Positions 23,527 through 35,156 of a stretch of 64,000 nucleotides of DNA are shown here, piece by piece. Positions within the stretch are counted from its first letter, which is position 1, and each line of letters begins with the position of its first letter. The DNA is from Fasciolopsis buskii (Eukaryota; Platyhelminthes; Trematoda; Plagiorchiida; Fasciolidae). The position numbers and the translations under genes are program-made. The notes under the pieces are model-generated. The model was not told the origin of the DNA, did not search any database, and saw only the letters and a program-made list of their open reading frames with translations. Where the stretch lies: positions 62,001 to 126,000 of the forward strand of contig LUCM01011113.1 in assembly GCA_008360955.1 (NCBI GenBank). Reading direction: 5' to 3'.

Positions 23527-23650
23527 AACAGGGGGCCGCGACCTGCCGTCAGCTGCCAAGTGGGGAAGTTGACCACCGGTGAGAGGATTTAAACTTGCGA
23601 CCTTCACGTCCAAACGACTCAGCCCTATCCGTTTGACCACTGCCGGCCTT
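23527..23650 (-). mobile_element. tRNA-derived SINE-like element
   Basis: Read on the minus strand it starts GGCCGGCAGTGGTCAAACGG, holding a good pol III A box (TGGTCAAACGG). About 35 bases later comes a B-box-like AGTTTAAATCC in tRNA-like spacing. The tRNA-like part is followed by a GC-rich body (CCACTTGGCAGCTGACGG). It does not fold cleanly as a tRNA and has no CCA-adjacent acceptor stem, so a SINE or tRNA pseudogene is the better call than a functional tRNA. Confidence 0.6.
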
Positions 23651-25648
23651 ACGCGCAGCCTGGTTTAGTCCCGAAACAGATCCATTGGTTTTTATAGCGG
23701 AAGCTTTTATTATAAAGAATAATAAATGTTAAAAATTGAGTGTCATTTGAGGGAGTGAGGTGCACTAATAGGCAGGTTGGTCACAGTTTAGCCATCAGTA
23801 AGTTCTCCTGGCCTATTACGTAATTTGCCATTTCTCAACATCGACAACTGTCAGACAGATGAGAAAGCCGATTTACTGACGGCCTGCTATTTTTTCTAGC
23901 TTGTTGGCTTGATTGATTATTAGAATGACCGATTGTTTGCCTGTTTGTTTGGTTGCTCGTTTGATTTTTTAACTGGTCGATCGGAAAATCATGAAACACT
24001 CGTTAACAACTGAAACACTTGGGAGGTCTTGTTTTCTTCTAGCTTCCATCCTATCCTCCATGGTTTGCAATCTATTTTATTCTTGTTATGCAGCACTTTG
24101 GCAAGATGATTACTGTTATTCCGGCCAGATGGTTACAGATTTTCCATCGTTTGATCGCTAGCCTAGTCGGACCTTTGATTTCATCATTGACAACAAAAGT
24201 GAATTCAATAAAATTAACTGCTATACAGAGAATCTCGAGAAAATGACCAAACTCACTCTCTTTTTTGCTCTCTACAGGCACCTGTGTAGGTCAGTCTGAC
24301 ATCCATGGACGATAGAATTGGTAACTCTGTGAACTGGCCTTTGGAACTGATGCTATTCATACCGTAAGTAGAAAAGTTACCCATTCAGGCACTGCGTAGT
24401 GTGCGTCAAACATGAGACTTTGCACCGGAATGGACAGGTCAACCGTTTAGCAAAATTCCGGCGTTAGTGACGGGAATGAAGTAGCTTTCGATGTAAGCAA
24501 ATGCATTGTATAGATTAAAATTGTAAAGGCTTGGCGATTGGAATCAAGGTACCAGTTGACTCACTATTTCACTAGAACCTTTGCACACGCTAACGTAAAC
24601 ACCCCGTATCAGGGGTGATGACTAACAGATCGATTTGGAATAAGTTCACTTGGTCATTCATCGGGCATTACTCATTAACCAGTTTACGAAATCGATTGCG
24701 CACTAGCTGATAGTGTAGTGTCATTATTTTGTTGCTGTTTTCATGCCTTGCTGACCGAGTCGCTTAAATAACAGCAAAGTAGAGAACATTCTTTTCGTTA
24801 CCCTCCATTCCCACTCACTCACACGTATACATACACCCGATCCACGGACCTAGGAATAAGTCAATCCAAACGTTTCTCTTATCTGTGGAAAATCCGGAGT
24901 GAGACACGCATCCTGTAGACCACCGTATTGGTCACTCTCTGCACAAGTTGATGCTGGCTGATGTGCTTCTTGGGCTTCGGCGCACGTGATTCTCTTTGTT
25001 TCTGTATTTTTTCGGTCGGTCAAACAACCCCTTTGAAGGTCACTTTCCCAGTGCGCGATACGATGTGACCAGTAACAACACGGTTCGTTCAAGTGATACC
25101 TTCTCAAGACTCAGTTGCTTTGGATGGTACAAAATTTACCTGCATTTAACGAGTTCACCTGTCGATCTCAAGACCAGAGGACAAATAAAAATAAATTTTC
25201 ATTGCGCTTACAACACAATATCTCGTGCCGTTTGGGAATCTCATAAGTTGGTGGATTCGAGTTTCCCAATAATTCTCTTCGATTCCTGATCTCCAGTGGA
25301 CAGATCCTAGAAAATCCTAATTACCAAAACCTTGAAATGCACTTCGGGGATTTAGGGAATTAAGAGTTCATTTGTAATCTTTACATTCAACAATCTTCTC
25401 TGCGACTTTGGACGGAGTAGATGATTAATGGCTCATTAACCAGACACTGACTATTGAGATGAGAAATGTAAATGGACTCTCCGTTCCAGTTAAGCAGAAA
25501 TCTTCCTCCCATCTCGATAATTGCATAACTATTGAAGCTGATGGTGACTATAAAAATCACATAATTAAGCTATTGGTAGGCAAGATGATGTTTCGAACTT
25601 CTTTCGAACTAGTAGACTGAGTTGGAAGTGGCTAAATCAAGGTCGTAC
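23651..25648. other. Intronic/intergenic, no supported gene
   Basis: At 24,241-24,364 a superb plus-strand acceptor (CTTTTTTGCTCTCTACAG) is followed within 85 bases by ACC/GTAAGT, but all three frames between them contain stops. A 12-bp exon ending TGTAG/GTCAGT, or a non-coding exon, is possible. The frames at 24,850-25,289 have no matching splice sites. Confidence 0.35.
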
Positions 25649-26085
25649 CTGGAGCCAAGCTTCATAAGCACTCCGAACACCTGGCGTTTGCCAATCCCTC
25701 GGAGCCAGACATGCGTCTCCAGTCAGCTCCTCCCACGTAGCATCCAATTGGTAATCCAAATACCGAGGTCTTCTGACACGTGACAATCGATGACTTGTGT
25801 GCATTCGTTCGCCTAGCTGCGATAGAATATGGCAGCTTAAATCCATCCATCGAAAATAACGTTCCTGTTGTTGACGACTCAGGACGAAGGGTGGAATTCG
25901 GTTGGATTGGTTTGATATTGCTTGGTTAGTAGTTGAAGAACTCAGCTGAAGGATTTCTGGCTTTGGAGAGGCAATCACAGGCTCCACACCGGTGTCCGAT
26001 CCGTTCTGGCCATCGGAATCATCCTCGGGTACATCCAGGTGTAGGTCATTACTCGTTCGTGGTGAATATCCCACTGTCCACGGGC
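25649..26085 (-). CDS. Gene M exon 14 (unknown protein)
   Basis: Longest exon of gene M (437 bp). Donor CTCCAG/GTACGA at 25,648; acceptor after a T-rich tract at 26,086 (ATCACGGAG; other AGs are near, so this edge may move by some bases). Phase 1 in, phase 0 out. The first half is acidic and Ser/Asn-rich (DVPEDDSDGQNGSDTG). The second half looks folded (RQQQERYFRWMDLSCHILSQ, LDATWEELTGDAC, RSAYEAWLQ). The frames on the plus strand and at 26,094-26,342 are shadows or intron. Confidence 0.7.
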
Positions 26086-26414
26086 CTCCGTGATTACGGG
26101 GTGATCGGTAAAAAAAATATAAATCTGTCTCCCCACTCATTGGGGATTTTCAGCCTGAATGAATATTCCAACCTTCGTGTCTCGTTAACTAATTGCATGA
26201 CCTCAGGTAAATGGCAACCTAGCAACCGAATCTGATTCGCGTGACTCATTTGAAATTGGATTGGCTTTTGAACGTCAAGCGATCCAAGGTCAGTCAGTTT
26301 CGTTTGATCGATGGCCCGGAGGTGAATTAGGTTTAACTCCATCCATCCCTATTTCGTTTCTTGTTCTTCGGCCTCATTTTTTCACGGTTAGACTGAGTAA
26401 AAATTGGCAAACAC

Positions 26415-26480
26415 CTGCAGATAGTGTTGGAAGTTCACTGTCATTTCTACCCATTTCGTCTGGCAACAAACTACGCGCAG
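26415..26480 (-). CDS. Gene M exon 13 (unknown protein)
   Basis: A 66-bp exon bounded by acceptor CATTATATTACAG at 26,481 and donor CTGCAG/GTGTTT at 26,414. In phase 1 (in and out) it reads ARSLLPDEMGRNDSELPTLS. Of the other frames, one has a stop and one stays open. It joins exon 14 across a 329-bp intron and, in phase, either exon 12 or exon 9. Confidence 0.5.
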
Positions 26481-26647
26481 CTGTAATATAATGGTATGTC
26501 ACTCACGGATTACAAGAGTAGAAAAACCTATCTATTCGAAATTTATTGTATGAGCAAGCAAACTGTGATATTTCGCAAATTATATTAGCGTTGTATGGAA
26601 ATCGGGCACATTGGATAGCATCAGCAGAGCAATGGGCTTAGTTTTAC

Positions 26648-26799
26648 GTCCATTATTCTGAATATTATTATGTTGGGCTGTATAAACCGGATTAGCTGGT
26701 GCAATTATGTCACACAGGCATTGGTAATGGGATGCGGTAGGCGGAACAATAACTTGAACAAGTAATTTTTTTTCAAACGAACTAGCACGACAAATCGAT
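26648..26799 (-). CDS. Gene M exon 12, tentative
   Basis: A minus-strand frame encodes VIVPPTASHYQCLCDIIAPA and a following Asn/Gln-rich part. The acceptor is GTGAGTTCCAG at 26,800 and the only phase-compatible donor is the weak GGAC/GTAAAA at 26,647. Phase 2 in, phase 1 out. The peptide looks real, but the frame runs on to a stop at 26,580, so it could instead be a terminal exon of another transcript. Confidence 0.38.
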
Positions 26800-29155
26800 C
26801 TGGAACTCACGTAACACAGGAAACTGCACACTTTCACGGAAAGTGTTGGCTATGAAAGACCAATGTATGCTACTTGGTTTTGTTTAATAAATGAACTTTT
26901 GTCTGCTTGACTTAGTTCTTCTCACTAGAGTTAGTAATAACGAGAAACAGGATCGACTGGCGATTTTCGAGGAGGAGTTTCCTCCATTTCCTGCGTTTCG
27001 AAACACTTACGATAAACCGATTTCGTTCCTTGCTGGTTACAGCTAAAGAATGTTGCATAAATGTATATTTACCGTAAACGAAGCATATTCAAAGCAAGTA
27101 TGCCCAACTCCTTCTAATGAGCTGTTAATCCTAATGGTTGATTTGGAATAGTGTATTGGATCTGAATTATCTTGTTATCTCTGAGAGGAAATGTCTTTTG
27201 TATCCTGTGATCTCCCCGAGATCCATAGAACATGATTCGACCTATCAGTGAAAAAATAACCGCGAGTAAGGTAGGCTAGTTGGTTTAAAATGGGCTTTTC
27301 CTTGGAAATATTAAGCCAGTCAGTTATACAGTATTTCGTTTCCGAATGGGCGTAAATCTTGCTGAAAATCGTTCGACGGCCGTTCCAGTCAGGTCAGTCA
27401 ATGGATTAATCTTTTGGCAAAAGTCCGCTGGTCATCAATCTAAACTCTGGAAGTGAATATGTCAAACATTCAAAGACAACGAAAGAGTCAGAAGCCTATA
27501 TTAATGAAATCATCCGCCCACGGTACATCAGCTAATTGGTTGACGATATGGAAAACCAGGGCTCCGATACCATCCTTTAGAGTTTGCGCATACTAACTGG
27601 GCTTTTGATTAATCATGGTTTTATAACACTTAAGCTTCCAGTAACTTGGATTGTGATTCCCATCATCAACGTAGCCTGAAACACAGATTTGCCGAAAAGA
27701 TGTTTTATTGGAAAAAGAAATGTATACGGTCCTTAGCAGGCCCGCGTTTTAACTTTTGGAGACTCGTTTTATTTATACCAGAAAACCGCTTCCTTAATAC
27801 GCATACTCTTTTTCTTGTGCTTTCCTTCACCATAGGACCAATTCAAGGTCAAATTCATCCGTGTTTTTAATATACATGCGAAGAAGCCACCTTCGATAGG
27901 ATGGGCAATTGGCTCAATCTGAGTGTGCAATATATAAAAAGACCAACGTCAAGGGAGGTCCAAGTAAGCAAATCAGCCAGTATCAAAACATTCATGACCA
28001 AATCTAATACGGCAGTCTACAACCAGTCCATTACAATCAGACTACTAACGAAATTGCTGCGAGACTAACGAATGATGGTGGGAAATGATGAAAAGACGCA
28101 TTGAAATCGGAGTTTTGATGTAAGACGTGCACACAGTTGCTCTGTGCATTTAATCTTTCCAACGGATGACTGTTTGGACAAAAGTGTAGATTGGTCATAA
28201 AGTTATTAGTTGACAGTTAAACAAACAGGTCGGTTTAGGGAAGGTTAGCATGACCCAAATGCGAGATATGCGATTTATCCCGGCGTGGAGTGCTTATGGA
28301 GAGGCTGCTTCTTTGGAGCCCATCGTTTTTGTACTACTAGATAGGTTTCGCGAATTTTGTTCTAATAAGCTTCACTTTGCTGATGCAATAAAAACAGTCT
28401 AATAAATTTCCAGCTAACCGCAGACTGTTATTAATTATAATCCGCTGGTTAAATTGGGAACAGAACCTGTTTGTTTCAAGTGATTATTGATTTGGTTATT
28501 CCGTGCTAGAGTGATTCTGTTAGTCCAAGAGCCACTCGATGCCATTGGTGCGCTGTTGGATATTCTAATTTTTTGAATTCGTCAAAGTGAGTCTTTATTT
28601 TTGTTCTGCGTGGGATTTCTAGAAAATGAGAGAATTTTTTGTTGACGATAAGTCGACAAGTCGCAGTCATGTCGGGGCTCCATTTGGTTCGGTTGATGCT
28701 AGCTAGATTTGTCAAACTGATTCGCTGGTTTACAGTTTTCCTCCATAGTTGTTTTTTTCAATTTTGCGGCCAAGGTTCTCGAAGCTTACAGATCCGTGTG
28801 CTTCTAAATGGCAGTTAGATACTCGAGATATGCCTTGATATGCACGACTAAGCAGAGAATTTTTATTAAAAATTACATGACGGTCGGCCCTGGTCTTGTT
28901 TAGTTCACACTGAATAGTAATACTAAAATACCATTAAATACCATACGGGCATGCGTCCACTTGCCACTGAGACTATTGCGTAGTGAATCTGCATGCAGTT
29001 TACTTGACGCACTTCAGTGCAGCTTCGCTGTAGCATACGAGTAAAACAAGGCAGCAAGAACCTTGGCGAAAGACAGACGAGAAGCTCAAGCATGCCCTAA
29101 GTGCTTATGATTTGAAGGTAGTCTACCAATCAGATTCCCAGCATACACGTTATTT
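26800..29155. other. No gene seen
   Basis: About 2.3 kb of intron-like sequence with short open frames only (27,646-27,870 plus; 28,506-28,715 minus), neither with splice support. The right part, from about 28,970, is one half of a diverged repeat pair described separately. Confidence 0.4.
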
Positions 29156-29215
29156 CTAAATGAACTTGAACGAACGCATCTTCCGGTTACATTGGTCTTC
29201 TCGTTTTTTCATTTG
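28990..29215. repeat. Diverged dispersed repeat, copy 1
   Basis: Aligns by eye with 31,700-31,915 over about 200 bases, including matching blocks around AAGAACC/CAGAACC, CAGATGAGAAG-like, CCCTAAGT/CCCCAAGT and AATCAGATTCCC/AATCAGAATTTCC. Identity is modest. No coding family recognised. Confidence 0.45.
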
Positions 29216-29310
29216 CACAGTTTGTGTCATAGTCATTGTACTACGTACTACTGTTTGTATCCTTGTCTTATTGCTGTCGGTCAAATTATCTAATACTAAA
29301 TCAATTACTA

Positions 29311-29345
29311 ATATATATATATATATGCATGTATATGTATATATT
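29311..29345. repeat. AT/GTAT microsatellite
   Basis: Alternating TA run followed by TGCATGTATATGTATATAT. Confidence 0.9.
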
Positions 29346-30549
29346 GATTGGTCATGCACTTATTTGGATCCCACTACACTCACTTGACAATATTTGGCCG
29401 ACTGCATAAACCCACGGTATTTGCTGTGCATTTATCAGTGATGTCATTGTCTATTAACTCCGTTATGGACGGCTGCATACAGGTAGGGCCAAAGAGCTAG
29501 CTTGTGATGTAGAATGCTCCATATTTGGATACAGTAAGTAGAACAATTCAGTTGTAAGGCTGTTCTAGTTGATCCCCACTCATATCGAGTAACGAACGCT
29601 ATTTTGGTCCGTTGCTGAGTTTTCATATCTGAACTCACCATCCGGTCGAAAGTAAACCCGCGTCACAGGCGTCCGTTGAGTACAGTGACCGGTTACACAA
29701 AGGTATAACTAAAAACGGCTGGTTGTCATTACTTGCTCGAAATAGCTCTGCACTCATTGATCACGGCATTAACGAATACTTGTAGGGTTAGTCAGCAGAC
29801 AGCCAAAGTAAAGCAGAATAGAAGATCGAAATTGTGACGTCCCGAAACAGGACACGATGGACAAAAACGGATTCACCTAATTCGTCCATGTCAGCGTGGT
29901 TAAAAACACGAGGAGTGTCGGAACAAGTGTTCCCCTTCCCGTTATAAGCCTCCTTAGTTTAATCTCATAAGGCTGATTAAAACTAGTGAAACGTGAACCC
30001 GTTGTTTTGATCGGCTTTCGGTTGCGAAATCGCGTAACTTCCTCCTCTATTAAAATTTTCGAGAACTAAATGCAATCCAACTAATGAACCCATTTAGGGA
30101 ATTGATTCGGCGTCTATTCTAAGAATGACTGTAAGGACCAAATATAGCATAATATCACGGGTACTAACTCATCGTGACGTTACAATTCAGCTGACCACTA
30201 AGAAACCACGGAAGCACAGCTATTTCATACTGGTTATGGATTATCATCAACAGTCCATACCCACCTACCCCGAATTGGGTAGCAGACCAGGATTAAACGA
30301 TTGTGATTGGAACGCCCCAATCATTACGGTGGCCGGGAAAGCTCCCGATGATCTGCTAAGCTCAATCATAAAGTACGGCCCTAATACCTGTAGGACCGAT
30401 AATTTTACGAGTATGAAATTTAGAAACGGTTTCTTGTGTTATGCCAGCTCAAGAAAATTGAGTCATAAGCTTTCTTTTTCTTAGCCATGCATCAAAGTCC
30501 ACGCAAGCGAACGAATTTTAAAATGACATAGAAAGTTATGAATAGTTAC
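29346..30549. other. No supported gene
   Basis: A plus-strand frame of 119 codons (30,125-30,484) ends in the intron of gene M and lacks a consensus donor. Its middle (GLNDCDWNAPIITVAGKAP) is somewhat protein-like, so an exon cannot be excluded. Confidence 0.3.
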
Positions 30550-30676
30550 CTTTGTGTGTAGGAGAGCCACGGGATCAAATTCGCCTCCTGATTCTGGTCA
30601 TTACCAGTGCGAGTGAACATGTTGGATGTGGTCACTCTGATTGTGATTATATTGCCACAGGAAGATCTGTCTCTGA
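30550..30676 (-). CDS. Gene M exon 11, tentative
   Basis: Acceptor TTTTATGAGTATAG at 30,677 and donor CAAAG/GTAACT at 30,549. Only one frame is open (phase 1 in, phase 2 out), reading RDRSSCGNIITIRVTT and ending EANLIPWLSYTQ. It fits in phase between exon 10 and exon 12, but the chain also closes without exons 10-12, so these three may be cassette exons or chance. Confidence 0.4.
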
Positions 30677-31455
30677 CTATACTCATAAAACACAAGCAGT
30701 TTTTAATGCAACCCATTTCGGAAGTCCGTGCACATGCTACAAAACTAGGTGACGATCTATTCAGATGGAATGTGCCCGGTCTACACAAGTACAGTTTTCA
30801 ATATTCAAAATGTAAAACAGTAGGGAGTATAGAGAACAAGAATATCAAGAACTGCTAAGGTTGTGGGATGATTTTGTCCAAATTTGTGGGTTTGCTGCGT
30901 ACCAGAAGTCAATTTAGCCGTGTCATTCAAGCTCACTTAAAAATTGGACAAAATAGATTCATTCTTACATGAAGCAGCTCAGAAAGTTAAAAAATATTCT
31001 GATTTATGTCCCATATAACCTTCTCGGTCAAGATGAGCATCAAACTGTTTCAGTGAGCCTAGATTGCTCTGGCTTGCATCATGAGAATAGTGAATATTTC
31101 AAAGATCGGTACAGAAATTATCCATTTTTGCTCAGTATATGTGTTTGGATGCCAGTTAGTACCATATTTTCAGCTGCTTCAATTTTTTTCTTCTGATAAT
31201 CTAATCAAATTAAATGTTTCAAATAGGCCATTGGAAGGTACAGTCCAGAAAAGTTTCAGCTTGTTTTGTCCAAGCCACGTGCGATTGTCACAAGCATCTG
31301 CATAGCTTAGGATTGGCAAAAACGATCAGCTATCTTTTCTGAAGTGGTAAAAAGACCCGAAGCTACACAGTACAAGTCAATTCGTATACTTTACAGATTC
31401 TGTTGTGTAAACAAAACCTTTGCTATTGGTCTGCCGAGCTTCTGCTTTTCCTCAG
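30677..31455. other. No gene seen
   Basis: AT-rich, frames short, no repeat recognised. A plus-strand frame at 30,607-30,858 is the shadow of the exon on the other strand. Confidence 0.4.
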
Positions 31456-31596
31456 CGTTACCGATTCACTATGTCAGTCCATCGACTGAGGACGGGCACG
31501 CACCGAAAGCGGCAATTTTCTGTAGTTGATGCTAACAAGCACCAAGTGGTCGGCAAGTTTGGTCAAAGTCGGTGGGCCAGTTATCCCGTGCGATCA
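31456..31596 (+). CDS. Gene P2 exon candidate 1
   Basis: Very good acceptor (CTTCTGCTTTTCCTCAG at 31,455) and an acceptable donor GATCA/GTAGGA at 31,597. Phase 0 at both ends, 47 codons, basic: RYRFTMSVHRLRTGTHRKRQ, then VDANKHQVVGKFGQSRW. The frame continues open to 31,686 if the donor is not used. The next candidate (32,439) needs phase 2, so an exon may be missing between them. Confidence 0.4.
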
Positions 31597-31699
31597 GTAG
31601 GAGTTGACTGTGACAAACCGTTACACTACAGGCTTGCATTAGTAGACAGGCCCAGGCGAATTTTGTTGCAAATCACATGTCGCTGAGCGATAGCCTGCG

Positions 31700-31915
31700 A
31701 ACACAACGAACCAACCAGAACCGAGGCAACATACAGATGAGAAGAGTCAATGTGCCCCAAGTACCGTTCGTCTGACGATAGTTCACAAATCAGAATTTCC
31801 GATAATATGAACATAGACACGTAAATTGCAAACAAACTTAAACGAATGTATCTCCGAGATACTTCGGTTTCTCTCTATCTTTTCATTTGCGTAACTTAGG
31901 CCACAGAATTTCCTG
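31700..31915. repeat. Diverged dispersed repeat, copy 2
   Basis: Partner of 28,990-29,215 in the same orientation. The spacing (2.7 kb) and divergence suggest an old insertion pair or duplication of an unnamed element. Confidence 0.45.
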
Positions 31916-32438
31916 TATATAGTGGAAGTTGCTATCCGTTAGATTCTGTATTATAATTACGAGTACAAATACTACACAGACTCGCTGACTCAGGTCATTT
32001 GACTCTTCTCCGTTCGGCGGCCTCTGAAACTAGCATGTCTGCTAGTCTCGATAGTCTGTGGAAAAATATACAATCATTCTCATGATCTATTGACCATTTC
32101 TGATCTTCCCGTATATTTACGTGATCAAGTGCATCCAGTTGACTACAACACGCAAATTTACATTCGATTTAATCTATTACTAGGCAGGGTAAAGAGCGGA
32201 TTCTCAAACCCTTGGTCAACGTTTAACGGGATCCGTTTTGCATATGGAAATGACAAGAATAATAGTGCGATTTCATTATTCGTCTCAATCTACATGGCCA
32301 CTGAGATTCCCCATCATCAGCAGGACTTGAAAGAGGTTCGATATAAGTAAAATAACCATCATGAATGCCTTGGATAGTAAATCTTTGGTTCACTTGGTAA
32401 CACGTCGTGTGCCATTTCTGTGACACAATGTCACCTAG

Positions 32439-32592
32439 ACACGTTTTAAAGAGTTCAGACATAAACCTTTTGAAGATTAGTTCACATTTTACGCACCCTA
32501 CCATCGGATTGCCGCGGTGTCTAGACCTCAGTCGCCCGGGTTGGCTGAGGTTATGTGATGTTCGGACCGTTCCCCGAGGGAGTATCACACGG
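32439..32592 (+). CDS. Gene P2 exon candidate 2
   Basis: Acceptor ACAATGTCACCTAG at 32,438 and a consensus donor CACGG/GTAAGC at 32,593. Phase 2 in, phase 0 out. It encodes 51 residues: RHVLKSSDINLLKISSHFTH, LPRCLDLSRPGWLRLCDVRT. The end phase matches the exon at 34,297. A minus-strand frame over the same bases is regarded as a shadow. Confidence 0.42.
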
Positions 32593-33059
32593 GTAAGCTA
32601 AGAATACATCATTCTTTTCAAAAAATGGTCGACCATAACATCTCTTGTTCTTTGTCATTAAAATTCTTGGCCTTAGTTGTCCTTATTGACCGTTATTGTG
32701 CTCCCTACATACACCAAGGAAGGATATTGCTGGTACAGCTTTCTACTACCCACGAGTCTTTTGTGTAGATAGCATAGTTTTGTGCGGGAGTTTGTCCGTC
32801 CACCGAGAAGCCCAGTACTGTAAATATGTAAGCAAATGCATGTACATGCTTGTAAGAGACGATTTTGGCGGGTGGGGAAGAATAATTTTTCTTAGTGAAA
32901 TGAAATATAAATACGGCAGAAAAATATTTGTTCTTAGTATAATTGAGTGAAGCTAGTTGATACACTACTGTGGTCAACATGTCTTCCTTAGATTCGAGTT
33001 CTTATTCCTTAACGATTATGCTTTATGGCATGTACAAAACTTCGACTGTCTGATTTGTC

Positions 33060-33560
33060 CGTTGCGCGAGCTTAAGCTAGTATTCACCGCTGCTCATGAT
33101 AGATCGGAATACGTAAACGGTTTCGCGTACCTCGTGGGTTGCATCACAGATGGAAGTGATGTCGGTGAAAAATTCATAATTCGAGTCGAAAAACCTGATT
33201 AGCTCTCAAAAATCGAAGACACCCTTGAGTACTGCCACAACGTCATTTTGTCTCTGGAGAGCGAAATTTATCATGCCGCTTTTCTAGCGGTCTTGTTGTG
33301 TGGATGGGAGACCTGCCCTCTTCACAAGGATGATGTTTGACTGTTGTCATTCCTTGAGAATGGATGTCTACGCAAGAGTATCCACACGCGTTAGCAGCAT
33401 TACGCCGGTAATGTTGAAGTCGAACATCCGAGGCCCTGCCTTCATGTACCCATTTCGTGACACCAACTGAAACTGGTTGGCCCCGTGTTACGGAGGACAC
33501 TTCATGGTCTTTTCCGCTGAGCATTGTGCCCGTGCACTGGGATTAATTAAAAGAAGTGTC
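33060..33560 (+). mobile_element. RTE-like LINE fragment, RT C-terminal half
   Basis: The plus strand gives YVNGFAYLVGCITDGSDVGE (the FVYLGS region of RT), then after frame breaks AVLLCGWETCPLHKDDV and a stretch equivalent to RRLSVFDHRCLR, ending near the RWLGHVLRM region (YPFRDTN). Truncated at both ends, with stop codons inside. The overlapping minus-strand frame of 93 codons is a shadow. Confidence 0.7.
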
Positions 33561-33986
33561 GCAGTAGACAGCTAAAAAAATGCAAAAGTGATGGAAATAA
33601 TGACGGTCCGACTACCAATAACTGGCTGCTGGTGTCTTCCGGGATGGTCCTAGAAATTGATCAGTACATGTGATCACGATCGTTAGATTTGATAGCGCGA
33701 AACGGTGCTCAGTGGCAGAAATTCTGCCTCACCTACTTTTTATATGCCATGGCTCACATTTTACAGAATGACAGAATTTGTGTTGGTCGTAGCTCAGAGT
33801 GTCGGTTTTTACTAGTTTCTGTTAGTTAGGCACTGACAGTATCACCGCGACTGTTGGTGAAACGTTTGTGATCTAAATGCCAAACTCAGCAACCAGAACT
33901 CCATGGAAAAGAATGAGAAAAACTCAAGAATGACGTGTAAACAGCGAGATGTACTTCTTATTTCATCTCCCGTCTCGAATTGTGTA

Positions 33987-34007
33987 ATATATATATATAT
34001 ATATATT
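33987..34007. repeat. AT dinucleotide microsatellite
   Basis: Uninterrupted AT run of about 20 bases. Confidence 0.9.
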
Positions 34008-34296
34008 AAGATATATCTATCCATTCGCGGCAGTATGTATTGAGCCTCAAATTCAGTAAACATAACGTATCCTTAAACGGCTGATCTACCACTCATCTAA
34101 TTTCTGGGCTCGGGTTATTAGCTTGCCATAACCTTCTTCCTGGTGATTCGCATGCCTCTGTGAGGGACCAAGAAGCTGACTCTCCGTTGTATGACTTTTA
34201 CCGTATAAAGTGCCAAATTGTAATCTAATGATCAACTCAGCCGGGAAAGTATTCTGCAGACCTAAACAGATCAGTATAACTACAATCACATTTCAG

Positions 34297-34375
34297 CACA
34301 CTAAAGCTGGTTTACTGAAAATGTGTCGTTCGGCGCATAAATCTTTCATGGATACAGCTTCAAACGCTACCGGAG
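34297..34375 (+). CDS. Gene P2 exon candidate 3
   Basis: A 79-bp exon with strong signals on both sides: acceptor ACAATCACATTTCAG at 34,296 and donor CCGGAG/GTAAGC at 34,376. Phase 0 in, phase 1 out. It encodes HTKAGLLKMCRSAHKSFMDT and six more residues. It joins in phase to 35,086. Confidence 0.58.
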
Positions 34376-35085
34376 GTAAGCCGGCCCATGGACAGCGCTT
34401 TCAACGAACAACATCTATTCATTTTCGTTAATGTAGAGTCTAGGTGAAAATATGCAATCGTGCTTTAAGTTTCCACACCTTAATTCTTCTTGAATGTCTT
34501 GTTTCAATCCTCGGAAATAGAACTTAACTGAAAGAATGAAAACCATTCGTTTTCAGACTGAGTGCGTTTTTGTCAAACAGTGATAAATGTTTGTAATCCG
34601 ATTGATAATCGGCGCAAAACAAGTAAGAAATGATATACTTGGATGTGGATTGCCTTCCCGGATGAAAAAAGATGCGATGGGATAAGAATTGATAAAAGAT
34701 TACAGAGATGATGAAATACAGTTGCATGATTCTGTGGGCATATGTGTTTCGTCGTTGGTAGTGAACCACCGGGACAGTCACCAACAGTCCGCCGTTAAGC
34801 GTTCAGCTAGTTCTTCGTGAATGAAACACAAAGACCCCGGTGGTGGGCATGGTGATTCGACGGAATAGAAGGTCACTACCGCGTTTTGCGTGAACATAGC
34901 CTCAAGAGGCTGCAAAAATCGCATGGACATAGCTCGCTTGTCGTTTGGCCAATTCGACCTGGAACAAACAGCAACGCAAATGACAAAGCATAAATCGTTT
35001 CCGTCCCATTACACCAAACTGGACCAATACTGTTTACCATGGTCATCGTACACTTTGAGTCACATACATAATTATTTTCATTCAG
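34376..35085. other. Intron of P2
   Basis: About 0.7 kb without supported features. Minus-strand frame 34,524-34,784 has no splice support. Confidence 0.4.
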
Positions 35086-35156
35086 GCGCCGAATTAGTCG
35101 AACCCTGTCATACAGATTCAGCGCAGCAAATCGATGACCGGGGGACTCATGCCTGA
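35086..35156 (+). CDS. Gene P2 last coding exon candidate
   Basis: Excellent acceptor (ATTATTTTCATTCAG at 35,085). With the phase supplied by 34,375 it reads AELVEPCHTDSAQQIDDRG and ends THA-stop at 35,154-35,156. There is no usable donor before the stop, so this is taken as the 3' coding exon. No AATAAA was seen close by, which leaves the gene end open. Confidence 0.45.

Noticed and set aside
23527..23650. Functional tRNA gene
   Set aside because: A and B boxes are present but the cloverleaf and acceptor stem are not convincing; called SINE-like.
26094..26342. Minus-strand 82-codon frame between gene M exons 13 and 14
   Set aside because: Looks protein-like, but it ends in a different frame from exon 14 and falls inside a 329-bp intron whose outer splice sites fit the phase.
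33243..33524. Minus-strand 93-codon frame
   Set aside because: Shadow of the plus-strand LINE RT C-terminus (AVLLCGWETC).
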